The position numbers and the translations under genes are program-made. From the NCBI GenBank assembly GCA_030671905.1, contig DAOVHK010000029.1, forward strand, positions 1 through 14,059: 14,059 nucleotides of DNA, written 5' to 3'. This DNA is from Clostridia bacterium (GTDB taxonomy: Bacteria > UBA6262 > WVXT01). The notes beneath the pieces were generated by a model that was not told where the DNA came from, searched no databases, and saw nothing but the letters and a program-made list of their open reading frames with translations. Below are positions 1 through 7,397 of the stretch, one piece after another (the first letter of the stretch is position 1; every line of letters starts with the position of its first letter).

Positions 1-21
1 AATAAGGAGGAGAGATAAGAG

Positions 22-321
22 ATGGCACCAAAGGAAAATGATAGAAGGAAGAAGATTGAGAGATTGTCCCGTAAGGAGAGATTGGGAAGAGGGTTACTTA
101 AGATTGGGGAGATAGCCAATCTGGCAGGAGTAACTACTTCTCTCGTAAGGTATTACACTGACATCGACTTATTAAGAGTAGCCAGCTATACCAAGGGTGG
201 CTATAGGCTCTACGACAGGGAAGAGACTATAAGAATTATTCGACACGTAAAACCATCTATGGAGAGACGACGCACCTTAAAAGAAATCAAAGAAAATTTA
301 GAAAAACAGTCAAAGAAATAG
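22..321 (+). CDS. Minimal MerR-family transcriptional regulator
   Basis: Probable DNA-binding regulator of 99 residues. After a basic N-terminal tail (about 1-25) comes a MerR-type winged helix-turn-helix: LLKIGEIANLAGVTTSLVRYY at about 25-45, then the wing GGYRLYDREE at 59-68, and a second helical part ending in LKEIKENL. MerR proteins bind spaced promoter elements as dimers. Most carry a C-terminal coiled coil and effector domain, but this one stops just after the DNA-binding domain, so no ligand or metal site can be read. The ATG follows a strong ribosome binding site (aaggagg at 4-10). Its target is unknown. The next gene, cca, is downstream on the same strand across a structured 71-nt gap. 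The family call is firm; the role is not. Confidence 0.85.
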   Translation: MAPKENDRRKKIERLSRKERLGRGLLKIGEIANLAGVTTSLVRYYTDIDLLRVASYTKGGYRLYDREETIRIIRHVKPSMERRRTLKEIKENLEKQSKK

Positions 322-343
322 GAGCCTCTCAAAATCAGGATTT

Positions 344-384
344 GGAGTCCTCCCGAAAGGGAGGTTCTCAGAGACCTCCTAAGG
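344..384 (+). promoter_or_regulatory. Two overlapping, mutually exclusive hairpins ahead of cca
   Basis: Seen directly: cctccc (349-354) pairs perfectly with gggagg (359-364) around a GAAA loop. The same right arm, read as ggaggt (360-365), also pairs perfectly with acctcc (374-379) around an 8-nt loop, so only one hairpin can form at a time. The second hairpin ends directly against the taagg (380-384) that is the likely ribosome binding site of cca. This resembles an attenuator or translation switch, but no ligand or terminator T-run is visible. That function is inference. Confidence 0.4.
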
Positions 385-392
385 CACTCAAA

Positions 393-1895
393 ATGGAAAA
401 ATTGCTGAAACTGATATTAAATTTTGCAAATAAATCTAACAGAAAAATATTTCTGGTGGGTGGTTCCCTAAGAGATTTACTATTGGGAAGGGAGACTGGG
501 GATTTTGATTTTGTTCCTGAAGGAAATGCTGAGAAGTTCGCCAGGAATTTCGCCAGTGAAGTGAGCGGCAGTTTTGTTCTTCTGGATGAGAAAAACAGGA
601 TTTATCGGGTAGTAAAACAGAAAATATCCAAGAAGAAAGATAAACAGATATTCAATTTAGACTTTTCTCAAATGCGCGGAAAAGAAATAAAAGAAGACCT
701 TTTACTAAGAGATTTCACCATCGATGCAATGGCTGTGAGATTAGACCAAATAGAAGGAAGCCTCAGAACCTTAAAACGGACGAAACTCCTGTCCAGGTTA
801 ATTATAGACCCTTCTGGCGGGATAGGAGATTTGAAAAAGAGAATAGTAAAGAGAACTTCTCGCAAAATTTTTGACGATGACCCCTTGAGATTACTCCGCG
901 GATATCGCCTGGCAGCCACCTTGGAATTTGCTATAGAGAAAAAAACAGAGGATGAAATTAAAAAGAAGGTCAATTTAATTAAAAAAGTAGCCAGAGAAAG
1001 AATAAGAGACGAATTGTTCAAGATTCTCTCTACACCTCAAAGTTATCGATATCTTCAAAGACTACACAGAACAGGACTTTTGAACAGAATCATTCCTGAA
1101 ATAAAAATAATGAAGGAGAAACCTGGAAATTATTACCACCGGGAGGGGTTGTGGGGGCATTCCCTGGAGACTCTCAAATCCTTGGAAGAGATTTTTGTTG
1201 ACCTAGTCAAGCTCTTTCCCCGGATGTCTAGCAAGATAATAGCCCAGCTCGATGAGAAAATATTTGGTGAAGTAGAAAGAAAATCTCTTTTAAAGTGGGC
1301 AGCAATTTTTCACGACATCGGTAAGCCAAAAACAGTAAGGAGGGAAGAGGGAAGGGTTCGGTTTTTTGGTCACGAGGAAAAGGGAGCCTCACTGGTTATG
1401 GAAATTATGCAGAGGCTTAAATTCAGTAATAAGGCAATCAAAATTGTAGAGAAAACGGTTAAACACCATATGCGTCCCGGTAACTTGAATGAAGCTCCTC
1501 GGTTGACCGATAGAGCAATCCATCGCTTTTTTAGAGACCTTTCTGAAGAAGGAGTGGACACTCTTCTTCTCTCTCTGGCAGACCGCTATTCTTATCGAAA
1601 GATTCTACCTGAGCGAGATAAAAAGTTTGCCATAGAAATAAGTCGAAAGTCCATAAGGAAACATGAACAGACTGTTAGAAAAATGTTAAACAAGTACTAC
1701 TACCATAAAGAACGAATCTTGCCTAAACCTCTTGTTCGAGGAGATGAGATTATGAAAAGTTTTAATCTTCCTCAAGGTCCTCTGATTGGCAAGTTATTGA
1801 AAAGAGTAGCAGAAATCCAGGCGGGAGGAAAATTAAAAAATAAAGAAGAAGCTCTCCAGTTTTTGAAGAAGACATTAAAAGAGGAAAAGTTGTGA
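393..1895 (+). CDS. cca: CCA-adding tRNA nucleotidyltransferase with HD domain
   Basis: Cytoplasmic enzyme that adds or repairs the 3' CCA of tRNAs; poly(A) polymerase is the sister activity. The 500-residue product has a class II nucleotidyltransferase head: LVGGSLRDLLLG at about 21-32 and metal-binding D37/D39 in GDFDF. RDFTIDAMA follows near 106 and the DPLRLLRGYRLAA region at about 163. A C-terminal HD domain shows HDIGKP with H307/D308, as in the HD-containing CCA/poly(A) polymerase subgroup. I chose ATG 393, which has taagg 8 nt upstream. An in-frame TTG at 342 would add 17 residues read through a hairpin and has no well-spaced binding site. The stop overlaps the next start (GTGA at 1892), implying translational coupling. 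CCA versus poly(A) specificity cannot be settled by eye. Confidence 0.9.
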   Translation: MEKLLKLILNFANKSNRKIFLVGGSLRDLLLGRETGDFDFVPEGNAEKFARNFASEVSGSFVLLDEKNRIYRVVKQKISKKKDKQIFNLDFSQMRGKEIKEDLLLRDFTIDAMAVRLDQIEGSLRTLKRTKLLSRLIIDPSGGIGDLKKRIVKRTSRKIFDDDPLRLLRGYRLAATLEFAIEKKTEDEIKKKVNLIKKVARERIRDELFKILSTPQSYRYLQRLHRTGLLNRIIPEIKIMKEKPGNYYHREGLWGHSLETLKSLEEIFVDLVKLFPRMSSKIIAQLDEKIFGEVERKSLLKWAAIFHDIGKPKTVRREEGRVRFFGHEEKGASLVMEIMQRLKFSNKAIKIVEKTVKHHMRPGNLNEAPRLTDRAIHRFFRDLSEEGVDTLLLSLADRYSYRKILPERDKKFAIEISRKSIRKHEQTVRKMLNKYYYHKERILPKPLVRGDEIMKSFNLPQGPLIGKLLKRVAEIQAGGKLKNKEEALQFLKKTLKEEKL

Positions 1896-2569
1896 AATTA
1901 TCAGTTATCATGCCAGTTTTTAATGAAGAAAGTACGATACTAAACATCATCGACAAAGTGAAAAAAGTAAATATTGATAAGCAAATTGTTATAGTTGATG
2001 ACGGTTCCACTGACAGGACGAGAGAGATATTGGAAAAATTGAAGGATGAAAATATAAGAGTAATTTACCATACGAGAAACCAGGGAAAGGGAAGCGCAAT
2101 AAGGACAGCGATTCCCTACCTTGAGGGAGAGGTAACAATCATACAGGATGCTGATTTAGAATATGACCCCGAAGAGTACCATAAATTGATGAGACCAATT
2201 CTGGATGGAAAAGCCAAGATTATTTATGGTTCCAGATTTCTACAATTTAACAAACCTATTTACTTGCGTTACTTTTTAGGCAACAAGTTTTTGACCTGGT
2301 TAGTCAATATATTATACCGTTCCAGGCTCACCGATTCATATACCTGCTATAAGGCCTTTGAAACTGGTGTTCTAAAAAATTTGACATTGCAAGCAAAAAG
2401 GTTTGAATTTGAAGCCGAAGTTACAGTTAAGTTGCTGAAGAAAGGTTACGAGATTCATGAAATCCCCATATCATATTCTCCAAGAACATTAAAAGAGGGA
2501 AAGAAGATTAACTGGAAAGACGCCCTTTCAGGCATTTTAACTATACTTAAATATAAATTCAGCAAATGA
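1892..2569 (+). CDS. Family 2 glycosyltransferase, dolichyl/polyprenyl-phosphate mannose synthase-like
   Basis: A 225-residue GT-A fold transferase of the DPM1-like GT2 group, which moves a sugar from a nucleotide sugar to a polyprenyl phosphate or other acceptor at the inner face of the membrane. The N-terminus KLSVIMPVFNEE, the DDGSTD motif (36-41), the metal-binding DAD (86-88, in DADLEYDPEE) and YGSRF (112-116) are all typical. No C-terminal membrane helices are visible, so it resembles the soluble DPM1 type rather than GtrB. It starts with GTG overlapping the stop of cca. A GT-C membrane glycosyltransferase of the class that uses lipid-phosphate sugars lies 240 nt downstream, beyond a tRNA, so a donor-maker and user pair is plausible. 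The sugar is unknown. Confidence 0.85.
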   Translation: MKLSVIMPVFNEESTILNIIDKVKKVNIDKQIVIVDDGSTDRTREILEKLKDENIRVIYHTRNQGKGSAIRTAIPYLEGEVTIIQDADLEYDPEEYHKLMRPILDGKAKIIYGSRFLQFNKPIYLRYFLGNKFLTWLVNILYRSRLTDSYTCYKAFETGVLKNLTLQAKRFEFEAEVTVKLLKKGYEIHEIPISYSPRTLKEGKKINWKDALSGILTILKYKFSK

Positions 2570-2596
2570 GGGTTCTAACCATTTACTTGACAAAGA

Positions 2597-2619
2597 TGGT
2601 GGGCACCCCGGGAATTGAA
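2597..2619 (-). pseudogene. 3' remnant of a second tRNA (T-loop to CCA)
   Basis: Read on the minus strand, these 23 bases match tRNA positions 54 to 76 without a gap. They give T-loop TTCAATTC, the 3' T-stem strand CCCGG (its C61 is the last base of TTCAATTC), a 7-nt acceptor strand GGTGCCC, discriminator A and an encoded CCA. The base expected at position 53 is already missing, because the fragment ends where tRNA-Gly begins on the other strand. The acceptor strand does not match the neighbouring tRNA-Gly, so it is not a duplicate of that gene. It may be an old att site or recombination scar. The tRNA identity is unknown. Confidence 0.6.
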
Positions 2620-2694
<75 letters not shown>

Positions 2695-2741
2695 ACTTAG
2701 CTTCAATTCTGTTTTTGGCTCAGTATCGTCCACGAAAGAGA

Positions 2742-2799
2742 GTGGAAGACTATACTCTTCAACCACACATTCCGTCCGAAAGAGCGTTTCTTTCCGGAC
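2742..2799 (+). other. Two hairpins in the gap between tRNA-Gly and the GT-C gene
   Basis: The 116-nt gap 2695-2810 holds two inverted repeats. The first is gaaga (2745-2749) with tcttc (2756-2760) and an outer gtg/cac. The second is gtccgaaag (2774-2782) with ctttccggac (2790-2799), a 9-bp stem with one bulged C. Neither is followed by a T-run, so they are not clear terminators. They could be leader structure for the downstream gene. Confidence 0.3.
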
Positions 2800-2810
2800 C
2801 AGAGAAGACA

Positions 2811-4604
2811 TTGAAGTATAAACTTACCAAACTGTTTTTATTATTGCTTATAGTCTTTCTCGTTATATATGGATTTTTATTATTGGGGATTTCATGCTTA
2901 CCTTTCGAGTTGGTAAAAGCCAAAATCGATACCCTTGCTCCATATGGAAGAACCGACCTTTTATCGGTTGCACTTTTTGAACAAATAGTCTTCAGGCTAA
3001 GAATCTTTGGAATTGCGCTGCTTCTTATTAGTGGAGCGTTTTATACAGGTAGACGAAAAACTCAGCAATACGTTTCCAATTTGCTGGCTTCATTCTCTTC
3101 TTTCATAAGAGAACTTACGCAACGTTTTAATGAGGTAGTAAAGAAAGAAGATAAAACACATCTCTACGCTTTCTTCATAGTATTCCTGTTAGCGATTGCG
3201 GTCAGAGTGTTCTTTCTATTTCAGCCAATGCGTTATGATGAGGCTTTTACTTTTACGTACTTTGCATCAAAGCCTTTATATGTTGGGCTTTCATATTATT
3301 TACCAAATAATCACCTCCTCCACACACTTTTGGTCCGCCTGGCATATTTGTTCTTTGGCAATCAACCTTGGATAATCCGTCTGCCTGCATTGTTTGCTGG
3401 GTTGCTCTTAGTCCCGACATCTTATATGGTAACACGCATTTTCTACAATAAGCACGCAGCACTTTTGACTGCGGGTATTGTAGCGTCTTCATCAGCGCTT
3501 ATTGAATATTCAGTCAATGCTCGAGGATATACTGTGTTATGCTTAATTTTCTTGCTTATCCTTGCTCTGGGAACATATCTCAAGAAGAGTAGAAACCCAG
3601 CTGCATGGCTGCTGTTTGCCGTATTATCTGCTCTCGGTTTCTACACAATTCCAATTATGCTTTACCCCTTTGGAATAGTCATAGTATGGCTTTCTCTCTC
3701 CACCATATTTAAAGACACAGACCCCTCGGCCAGTAATTTACTAAAGGACATGTTTTTTTCTCTAATCATCCTTGCTTTTTTGACATTTATGTTATATGTT
3801 CCAATTTTTGTAACCGTTGGCGTAAAATCAGTTATAAGCAATCGATTTATCGCCCCGCAATCCTGGTCATTTTTTGTTGCGAAACTCTCGCCTTCTCTTC
3901 GTTCAGTATGGAACCACTGGAATAGGGCTATCCCCTTGGGGATAAACCTATTACTTGTAATCGGATTCTTTACTTCACTGGTTTTTCACAAACGATTGAC
4001 TATTCATCGCATCCCAATAATTCTGGCAGTAGCTATCTGGTGTATCCCTGTTCTAATAGTCCAAAGAGTGGTCCCTTTTCCTCGAGTGTGGCTGTTTTTA
4101 TTACCTCTATACATAGGACTGGCATCTTCGGGAGTGAGTTATCTTCTTAGACCTATTGAATCGAAAATTAGCCATTACAAGCATGTTATATTTGGGATAT
4201 TGACTATTACTCTATCATTTTGGCTAAGTCTAAATGTTATTCACACGAAATCGGTTTATTATTCTGAGCAAACTGGGACTTTAAGAGACGCTAAAGCAAT
4301 CACTATTTTCCTGAAGGATTATCTTAAACCCGGAGATAGAGTTTTAGCTTTTTGTCCTTCGGATATTCCTTTAGTATATTATTTCAACCTTTACGACGTT
4401 CCTGTTAAGCATTTCTTTTATGATTTAGATTCCAGTCAACGTATTTTGCTAATAGTCAAGAAGTCAACGCAAACACTGGAAAGACTACTGAATAAAAAAG
4501 ACCTGTCGCTCACTAACTACAGTGTTCCGAAAATAATTCAAAAATACAAGTTTGCGAGTCTGTATGAGATAAATAGGGTGAATGCCAGGAAAGAAAGACG
4601 ATAA
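2811..4604 (+). CDS. GT-C (GT39/PMT/ArnT-like) integral membrane glycosyltransferase
   Basis: Large multi-pass membrane protein (597 residues from this start) with many hydrophobic stretches. The diagnostic feature is the first-loop acidic pair in MRYDEAFTF (D143/E144 from this start), followed by LPNNHLLHTLLVRLAYLFFG. This layout is typical of PMT_2/ArnT-type transferases that move a sugar from a polyprenyl phosphate to a lipid or protein on the outer face of the inner membrane. About 125 residues with two helices precede the core and look like an extra N-terminal part. The start is uncertain: there is no in-frame ATG until M140. The frame stays open back into tRNA-Gly, so the real start must lie after 2694. 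TTG 2811 sits just before the first helix and GTG 2742 is the alternative; neither has a good ribosome binding site. The CGN arginine share looks higher than in flanking genes, hinting at transfer. Acceptor unknown. Confidence 0.8.
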   Translation: MKYKLTKLFLLLLIVFLVIYGFLLLGISCLPFELVKAKIDTLAPYGRTDLLSVALFEQIVFRLRIFGIALLLISGAFYTGRRKTQQYVSNLLASFSSFIRELTQRFNEVVKKEDKTHLYAFFIVFLLAIAVRVFFLFQPMRYDEAFTFTYFASKPLYVGLSYYLPNNHLLHTLLVRLAYLFFGNQPWIIRLPALFAGLLLVPTSYMVTRIFYNKHAALLTAGIVASSSALIEYSVNARGYTVLCLIFLLILALGTYLKKSRNPAAWLLFAVLSALGFYTIPIMLYPFGIVIVWLSLSTIFKDTDPSASNLLKDMFFSLIILAFLTFMLYVPIFVTVGVKSVISNRFIAPQSWSFFVAKLSPSLRSVWNHWNRAIPLGINLLLVIGFFTSLVFHKRLTIHRIPIILAVAIWCIPVLIVQRVVPFPRVWLFLLPLYIGLASSGVSYLLRPIESKISHYKHVIFGILTITLSFWLSLNVIHTKSVYYSEQTGTLRDAKAITIFLKDYLKPGDRVLAFCPSDIPLVYYFNLYDVPVKHFFYDLDSSQRILLIVKKSTQTLERLLNKKDLSLTNYSVPKIIQKYKFASLYEINRVNARKERR

Positions 4605-4673
4605 TGGGTCATTAAAGAAGTCAAAAAAGATGGCCGCAAATTTTGTGCCCTGCGTATGTCCAGACATTGGTAC

Positions 4674-4701
4674 TTGATTTTTTTTAATTTTTTACTATAA
4701 T
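4674..4701 (+). promoter_or_regulatory. Sigma70-type promoter of the PHP gene
   Basis: TTGATT (4674-4679) is separated by 16 nt from a perfect TATAAT (4696-4701) in a T-rich tract. Transcription would begin near 4708, about 11 nt before ATG 4719, giving a very short leader. The rest of the gap 4605-4673 shows nothing I recognise. Confidence 0.65.
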
Positions 4702-4718
4702 ACTATTAACGAGGCTGG

Positions 4719-5606
4719 ATGGAGCATATATTGAAAAATCTATTTGTGGACTTGCATATACATAGCACATTTTCTGATGGGGCTTTTACTCCAGAAGAAA
4801 TTGTTAAGCATGCCAGCAAGGCGGGTTTGGCTGCCATATCTATTACTGACCACGACAATACTGATGCTACCCCCTCGGCTATTAAGGCGGGAAAAAAATT
4901 GGGAGTAGAAATCGTTCCTGGAGTGGAACTGAGCGTCGAGCCGGAGTCTCCTCGAGATGAAGAGATACACATTCTGGGATACTATATCGATTGGCAAGAT
5001 GAGAATTTTCAGGAGAAACTCCGCCATTTCAGGGAAGCACGCCGCAAGAGAGCCTACGAGATTTTAGAAAAACTGGACCATCTGGGAGTTAAGATTGATC
5101 CCCAACAATTATTTGAGTTCGCTGGCAAAGGTTCTGTTGGTAGAATGCATGTGGCGAAAGTTTTAAAAGAGGAAGGATTTGTTAACTATCTCCAGGAAGC
5201 TTTCGACCGCTATTTAGCTTATGGCAAACCAGCCTACGTTCCTAAGGTAAGATTGCCCTCTCAAGAAGCACTCGCCCTGATCTCCCGGCTTGGAGGAATC
5301 TCTGTTATCGCCCATCCTCTATATGGAGGAAACAGCAAGGAAATAATTCAAAAACTCAAAGGTTTTGGATTAGATGGAATTGAAGGTTACTATACTAAGC
5401 ATTCTTCTGAAGATGTAAAGAGATTTCGGAGTTGGGCCAAGGCGTTTGGTCTTCTAATTACTGGAGGCTCCGATTGTCACGGAGAGACATTGGATGAGGA
5501 AATTCTGATAGGAAATCAGGAAATTCCCTATGATGTTCTAGCACAGTTAAAAGAATATAGAAAGACGAAATTAGGAAAGTGCTTGACAGAGGAAGAGCAT
5601 ACATAG
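4719..5606 (+). CDS. PHP-domain phosphoesterase (RNase AM / YciV-like)
   Basis: A 295-residue PHP (polymerase and histidinol phosphatase) protein, probably a cytoplasmic metal-dependent phosphatase or exonuclease of the 3',5'-nucleoside bisphosphate phosphatase group (E. coli YciV, also called RNase AM). Metal-binding motifs appear in the expected order: DLHIHSTFSDG (11-21), TDHDNT (43-48), E70 in GVELS, H84 in HILGY, AHP (198-200) and SDCHG (251-255). The segment GIEGYYTKHS (about 220-229) matches the substrate-side loop of this group. Length is usual. ATG 4719 has gagg 4 nt upstream; later in-frame TTG/GTG codons before DLHIH are possible starts. Its 3' end contains the promoter of the cobalamin operon. 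Exact substrate is inferred from family only. Confidence 0.85.
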   Translation: MEHILKNLFVDLHIHSTFSDGAFTPEEIVKHASKAGLAAISITDHDNTDATPSAIKAGKKLGVEIVPGVELSVEPESPRDEEIHILGYYIDWQDENFQEKLRHFREARRKRAYEILEKLDHLGVKIDPQQLFEFAGKGSVGRMHVAKVLKEEGFVNYLQEAFDRYLAYGKPAYVPKVRLPSQEALALISRLGGISVIAHPLYGGNSKEIIQKLKGFGLDGIEGYYTKHSSEDVKRFRSWAKAFGLLITGGSDCHGETLDEEILIGNQEIPYDVLAQLKEYRKTKLGKCLTEEEHT

Positions 5607-5612
5607 TAGAAT
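5583..5612 (+). promoter_or_regulatory. Strong promoter for the cobalamin riboswitch operon
   Basis: A consensus TTGACA (5583-5588) lies 18 nt ahead of TAGAAT (5607-5612). The -35 and most of the spacer sit inside the last codons of the PHP gene. Transcription would start near 5619, just before the riboswitch, so the aptamer would be transcribed from its first helix. Confidence 0.7.
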
Positions 5613-5631
5613 AAATCAAAGATTTTTTATG

Positions 5632-5760
5632 TAAATAGGGGAAGTCCGTGAAAACCGGACACTGCCCCGCAACGGTGAGCTTCTTAACAGAAGCAAGTCC
5701 GAGAACCTGTTTGCAATATAGTGCCTTCGCGGGAGGGTTGGCCGAATTCATAAGGCTTCA
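5632..5760 (+). promoter_or_regulatory. Cobalamin (AdoCbl) riboswitch
   Basis: Conserved cobalamin aptamer pieces appear in order. There is a gtccg (5644-5648)/cggac (5656-5660) helix around tgaaaac, then the hallmark B12 box gccccgcaacgg (5664-5675), then aagtccgagaacctg (5695-5709) as in the usual AAGTCAGGAGACCTGCC segment. The 3' part contains ggttgg (5736-5741), which can pair with ccaac (5764-5768), the left arm of the downstream terminator. That gives an antiterminator: with cobalamin bound, the terminator should form and switch the operon off. Its position directly before cobU fits. Boundaries are approximate; the class is near certain. Confidence 0.92.
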
Positions 5761-5762
5761 GT

Positions 5763-5792
5763 CCCAACTTTCAAGTGAAGGTTGGGTTTTTT
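5763..5792 (+). terminator. Riboswitch-controlled intrinsic terminator
   Basis: cccaactttc (5763-5772) pairs over 10 bp, with one G-U pair, with gaaggttggg (5777-5786) around loop AAGT, followed immediately by six T. It lies between the aptamer and cobU and serves as the expression platform. The left arm overlaps the antiterminator pairing described for the riboswitch. Confidence 0.88.
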
Positions 5793-5811
5793 AATTTTTG
5801 GAGAAATGTAT

Positions 5812-6339
5812 ATGGGAAAGTTAATCCTTATTTTAGGTGGAGCACGCAGTGGGAAGAGCAGTTTCGCTGTTACCCAGGCCAAGAAGTTATCGTCTGGACA
5901 ATCTGGGGTAGTTTATGTCGCCACTGCTTTTGCCCTCGATGAAGAGATGAAAAAAAGAATAGAGAGACACAAGAAAAGACGCCCCGCTTCTTGGAAAACT
6001 ATAGAAGAAAGAAAAGATATATCAAAAATTTTGGCTAAATTAGGAAAAGCCGGTATAGTGATAGTCGATTGTTTAACTATCTTGATTTCAAATCTTCTCC
6101 TTTCTGGAGAAAAAGAAGCAGTAACTTTGAAGAAAATTAAAGAGTTCTTCAGGACTCTCAAGAAGAGAAACCTTACCACTTTAATAGTTTCTAACGAGGT
6201 AGGGATGGGAATTGTTCCAGAAAATAGATTAGGCCGCAGTTTTAGGGATATAGCCGGGAAAACCAACCAGATAGTTGCTAAGCTGGCAGACGAAGTATAC
6301 TTGCTGGAGGCAGGGATTCCCGTTAAGATAAAGGGGTAA
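5812..6339 (+). CDS. cobU: Adenosylcobinamide kinase / adenosylcobinamide-phosphate guanylyltransferase
   Basis: Bifunctional cytoplasmic enzyme that phosphorylates adenosylcobinamide and then transfers GMP to give adenosylcobinamide-GDP. The 175-residue product is normal for CobU. The P-loop GGARSGKS spans 9-16. VATA with DEEMKKRIERHKKRRP follows, in which H53 corresponds by position to the guanylylated histidine of CobU (His46 in Salmonella). SNEVGMGIVPE and the C-terminal DIAGKTNQ and ADEVYLLEAGIPV segments are also family-typical. ATG 5812 is preferred because ggaga (5800-5804) is 7 nt upstream. ATG 5806 is too close to that site, and a TTG at 5782 lies inside the terminator. It is the first gene after the riboswitch, with cobT 2 nt downstream. 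Confidence 0.95.
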   Translation: MGKLILILGGARSGKSSFAVTQAKKLSSGQSGVVYVATAFALDEEMKKRIERHKKRRPASWKTIEERKDISKILAKLGKAGIVIVDCLTILISNLLLSGEKEAVTLKKIKEFFRTLKKRNLTTLIVSNEVGMGIVPENRLGRSFRDIAGKTNQIVAKLADEVYLLEAGIPVKIKG

Positions 6340-6341
6340 AA

Positions 6342-7397
6342 ATGAAAAGAATTCAAAAAGTTATTGAAAAGATTGAGCCAATCGACCAACAAATGATGGA
6401 AAAAACGCAAAGGAGATTAGACTTTCTCACCAAACCCAGAGGGAGTTTAGGAAGACTGGAAGAGCTGGCAAAAATTGTGGTGGGAATCAAGAGAGAAGAT
6501 AGTCCCAATTTGAAGAATAAAGTGATATTTACTTTAGCCGGAGACCATGGAATCGCAAGAGAAGGAGTGAGTGCCTTTCCTCAGGAAGTCACCAGCCAGA
6601 TGGTTTACAACTTTTTACAGGGAGGAGCAGGAATTAATGTTCTCGCTCGCCACATAGGCGCAAGAGTGATAGTAGTCGATATGGGAGTTACCTGCGACTT
6701 AAAACCCGATCCCCACCTTAGAATCAGAAAAATAAATCATGGAACCAAGAACATGCTAAAAGAACCAGCAATGAGTCGGGAAGAAGCAATAAGGTCAATT
6801 AATGAAGGAATCGAAATTGTGGAAGAGGAGTTGGAGAGAGGCATAGATATTATTGGCACAGGAGATATGGGAATTGGGAATACCACCCCATCCAGCGCAA
6901 TTCTCGCAACTATAACCAGGACATCTGTAGAAGAAATTACCGGCAGGGGGACAGGAATAGATGACTTTAAACTTAAGCGTAAAATAGATGTTATTGAGAA
7001 GGCATTAGAAACCAATAGACCAGACCCCAATGACCCGATTGATATTCTATCCAAAGTGGGAGGATTTGAAATTGGAGGGTTACTGGGGATTATGCTTGCC
7101 GGTGCTTCTCACAGGATTCCTGTGGTTATTGACGGATTCATCTCCGGGGCAGCAGCTCTTCTGGCAACAGAGTTAGAACCAAAAGTTAAAAATTACTTGA
7201 TTCCCTCACATTGTTCAGCAGAAGCTGGCCATAAGCGAATGTTGAGCTTTTTAGGCTTAAAACCCCTACTCGACTTAGACCTCAGGCTCGGTGAAGGTAC
7301 TGGGGCAGCCCTGGGCATAAATATGGTAGATGCAGGCATAAAGATATTGACTCAGATGGCAACCTTCCCCGATGCAGGAGTTTCCGAAGGATTATGA
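6342..7397 (+). CDS. cobT: Nicotinate-nucleotide--dimethylbenzimidazole phosphoribosyltransferase
   Basis: Activates the lower ligand by moving ribose-phosphate from nicotinate mononucleotide to a benzimidazole base, giving alpha-ribazole phosphate. The 351-residue length is standard. N-terminal LTKPRGSLGRLEELA, AGDHGIAREGVSAFPQEVT, GTGDMGIGNTTPSSAI (about 172-187) and C-terminal GEGTGAAL with E318 match the family; the glutamate corresponds to the catalytic Glu317 of the Salmonella enzyme. The aagggg at the end of cobU (6331-6336) serves as ribosome binding site. The gene overlaps cobS by 4 nt (ATGA). No gene for making the base is present here, so DMB or another base must come from elsewhere. 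Confidence 0.96.
   Translation: MKRIQKVIEKIEPIDQQMMEKTQRRLDFLTKPRGSLGRLEELAKIVVGIKREDSPNLKNKVIFTLAGDHGIAREGVSAFPQEVTSQMVYNFLQGGAGINVLARHIGARVIVVDMGVTCDLKPDPHLRIRKINHGTKNMLKEPAMSREEAIRSINEGIEIVEEELERGIDIIGTGDMGIGNTTPSSAILATITRTSVEEITGRGTGIDDFKLKRKIDVIEKALETNRPDPNDPIDILSKVGGFEIGGLLGIMLAGASHRIPVVIDGFISGAAALLATELEPKVKNYLIPSHCSAEAGHKRMLSFLGLKPLLDLDLRLGEGTGAALGINMVDAGIKILTQMATFPDAGVSEGL

Noticed and set aside
342..392. TTG-started extension of cca
   Set aside because: It reads through hairpin-forming sequence, adds a low-complexity tail absent from the nucleotidyltransferase family, and lacks a spaced ribosome binding site; ATG 393 is better.
5913..6410. 165-residue minus-strand open frame opposite cobU/cobT
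   Set aside because: Antisense shadow of strongly conserved genes, with no family pattern.
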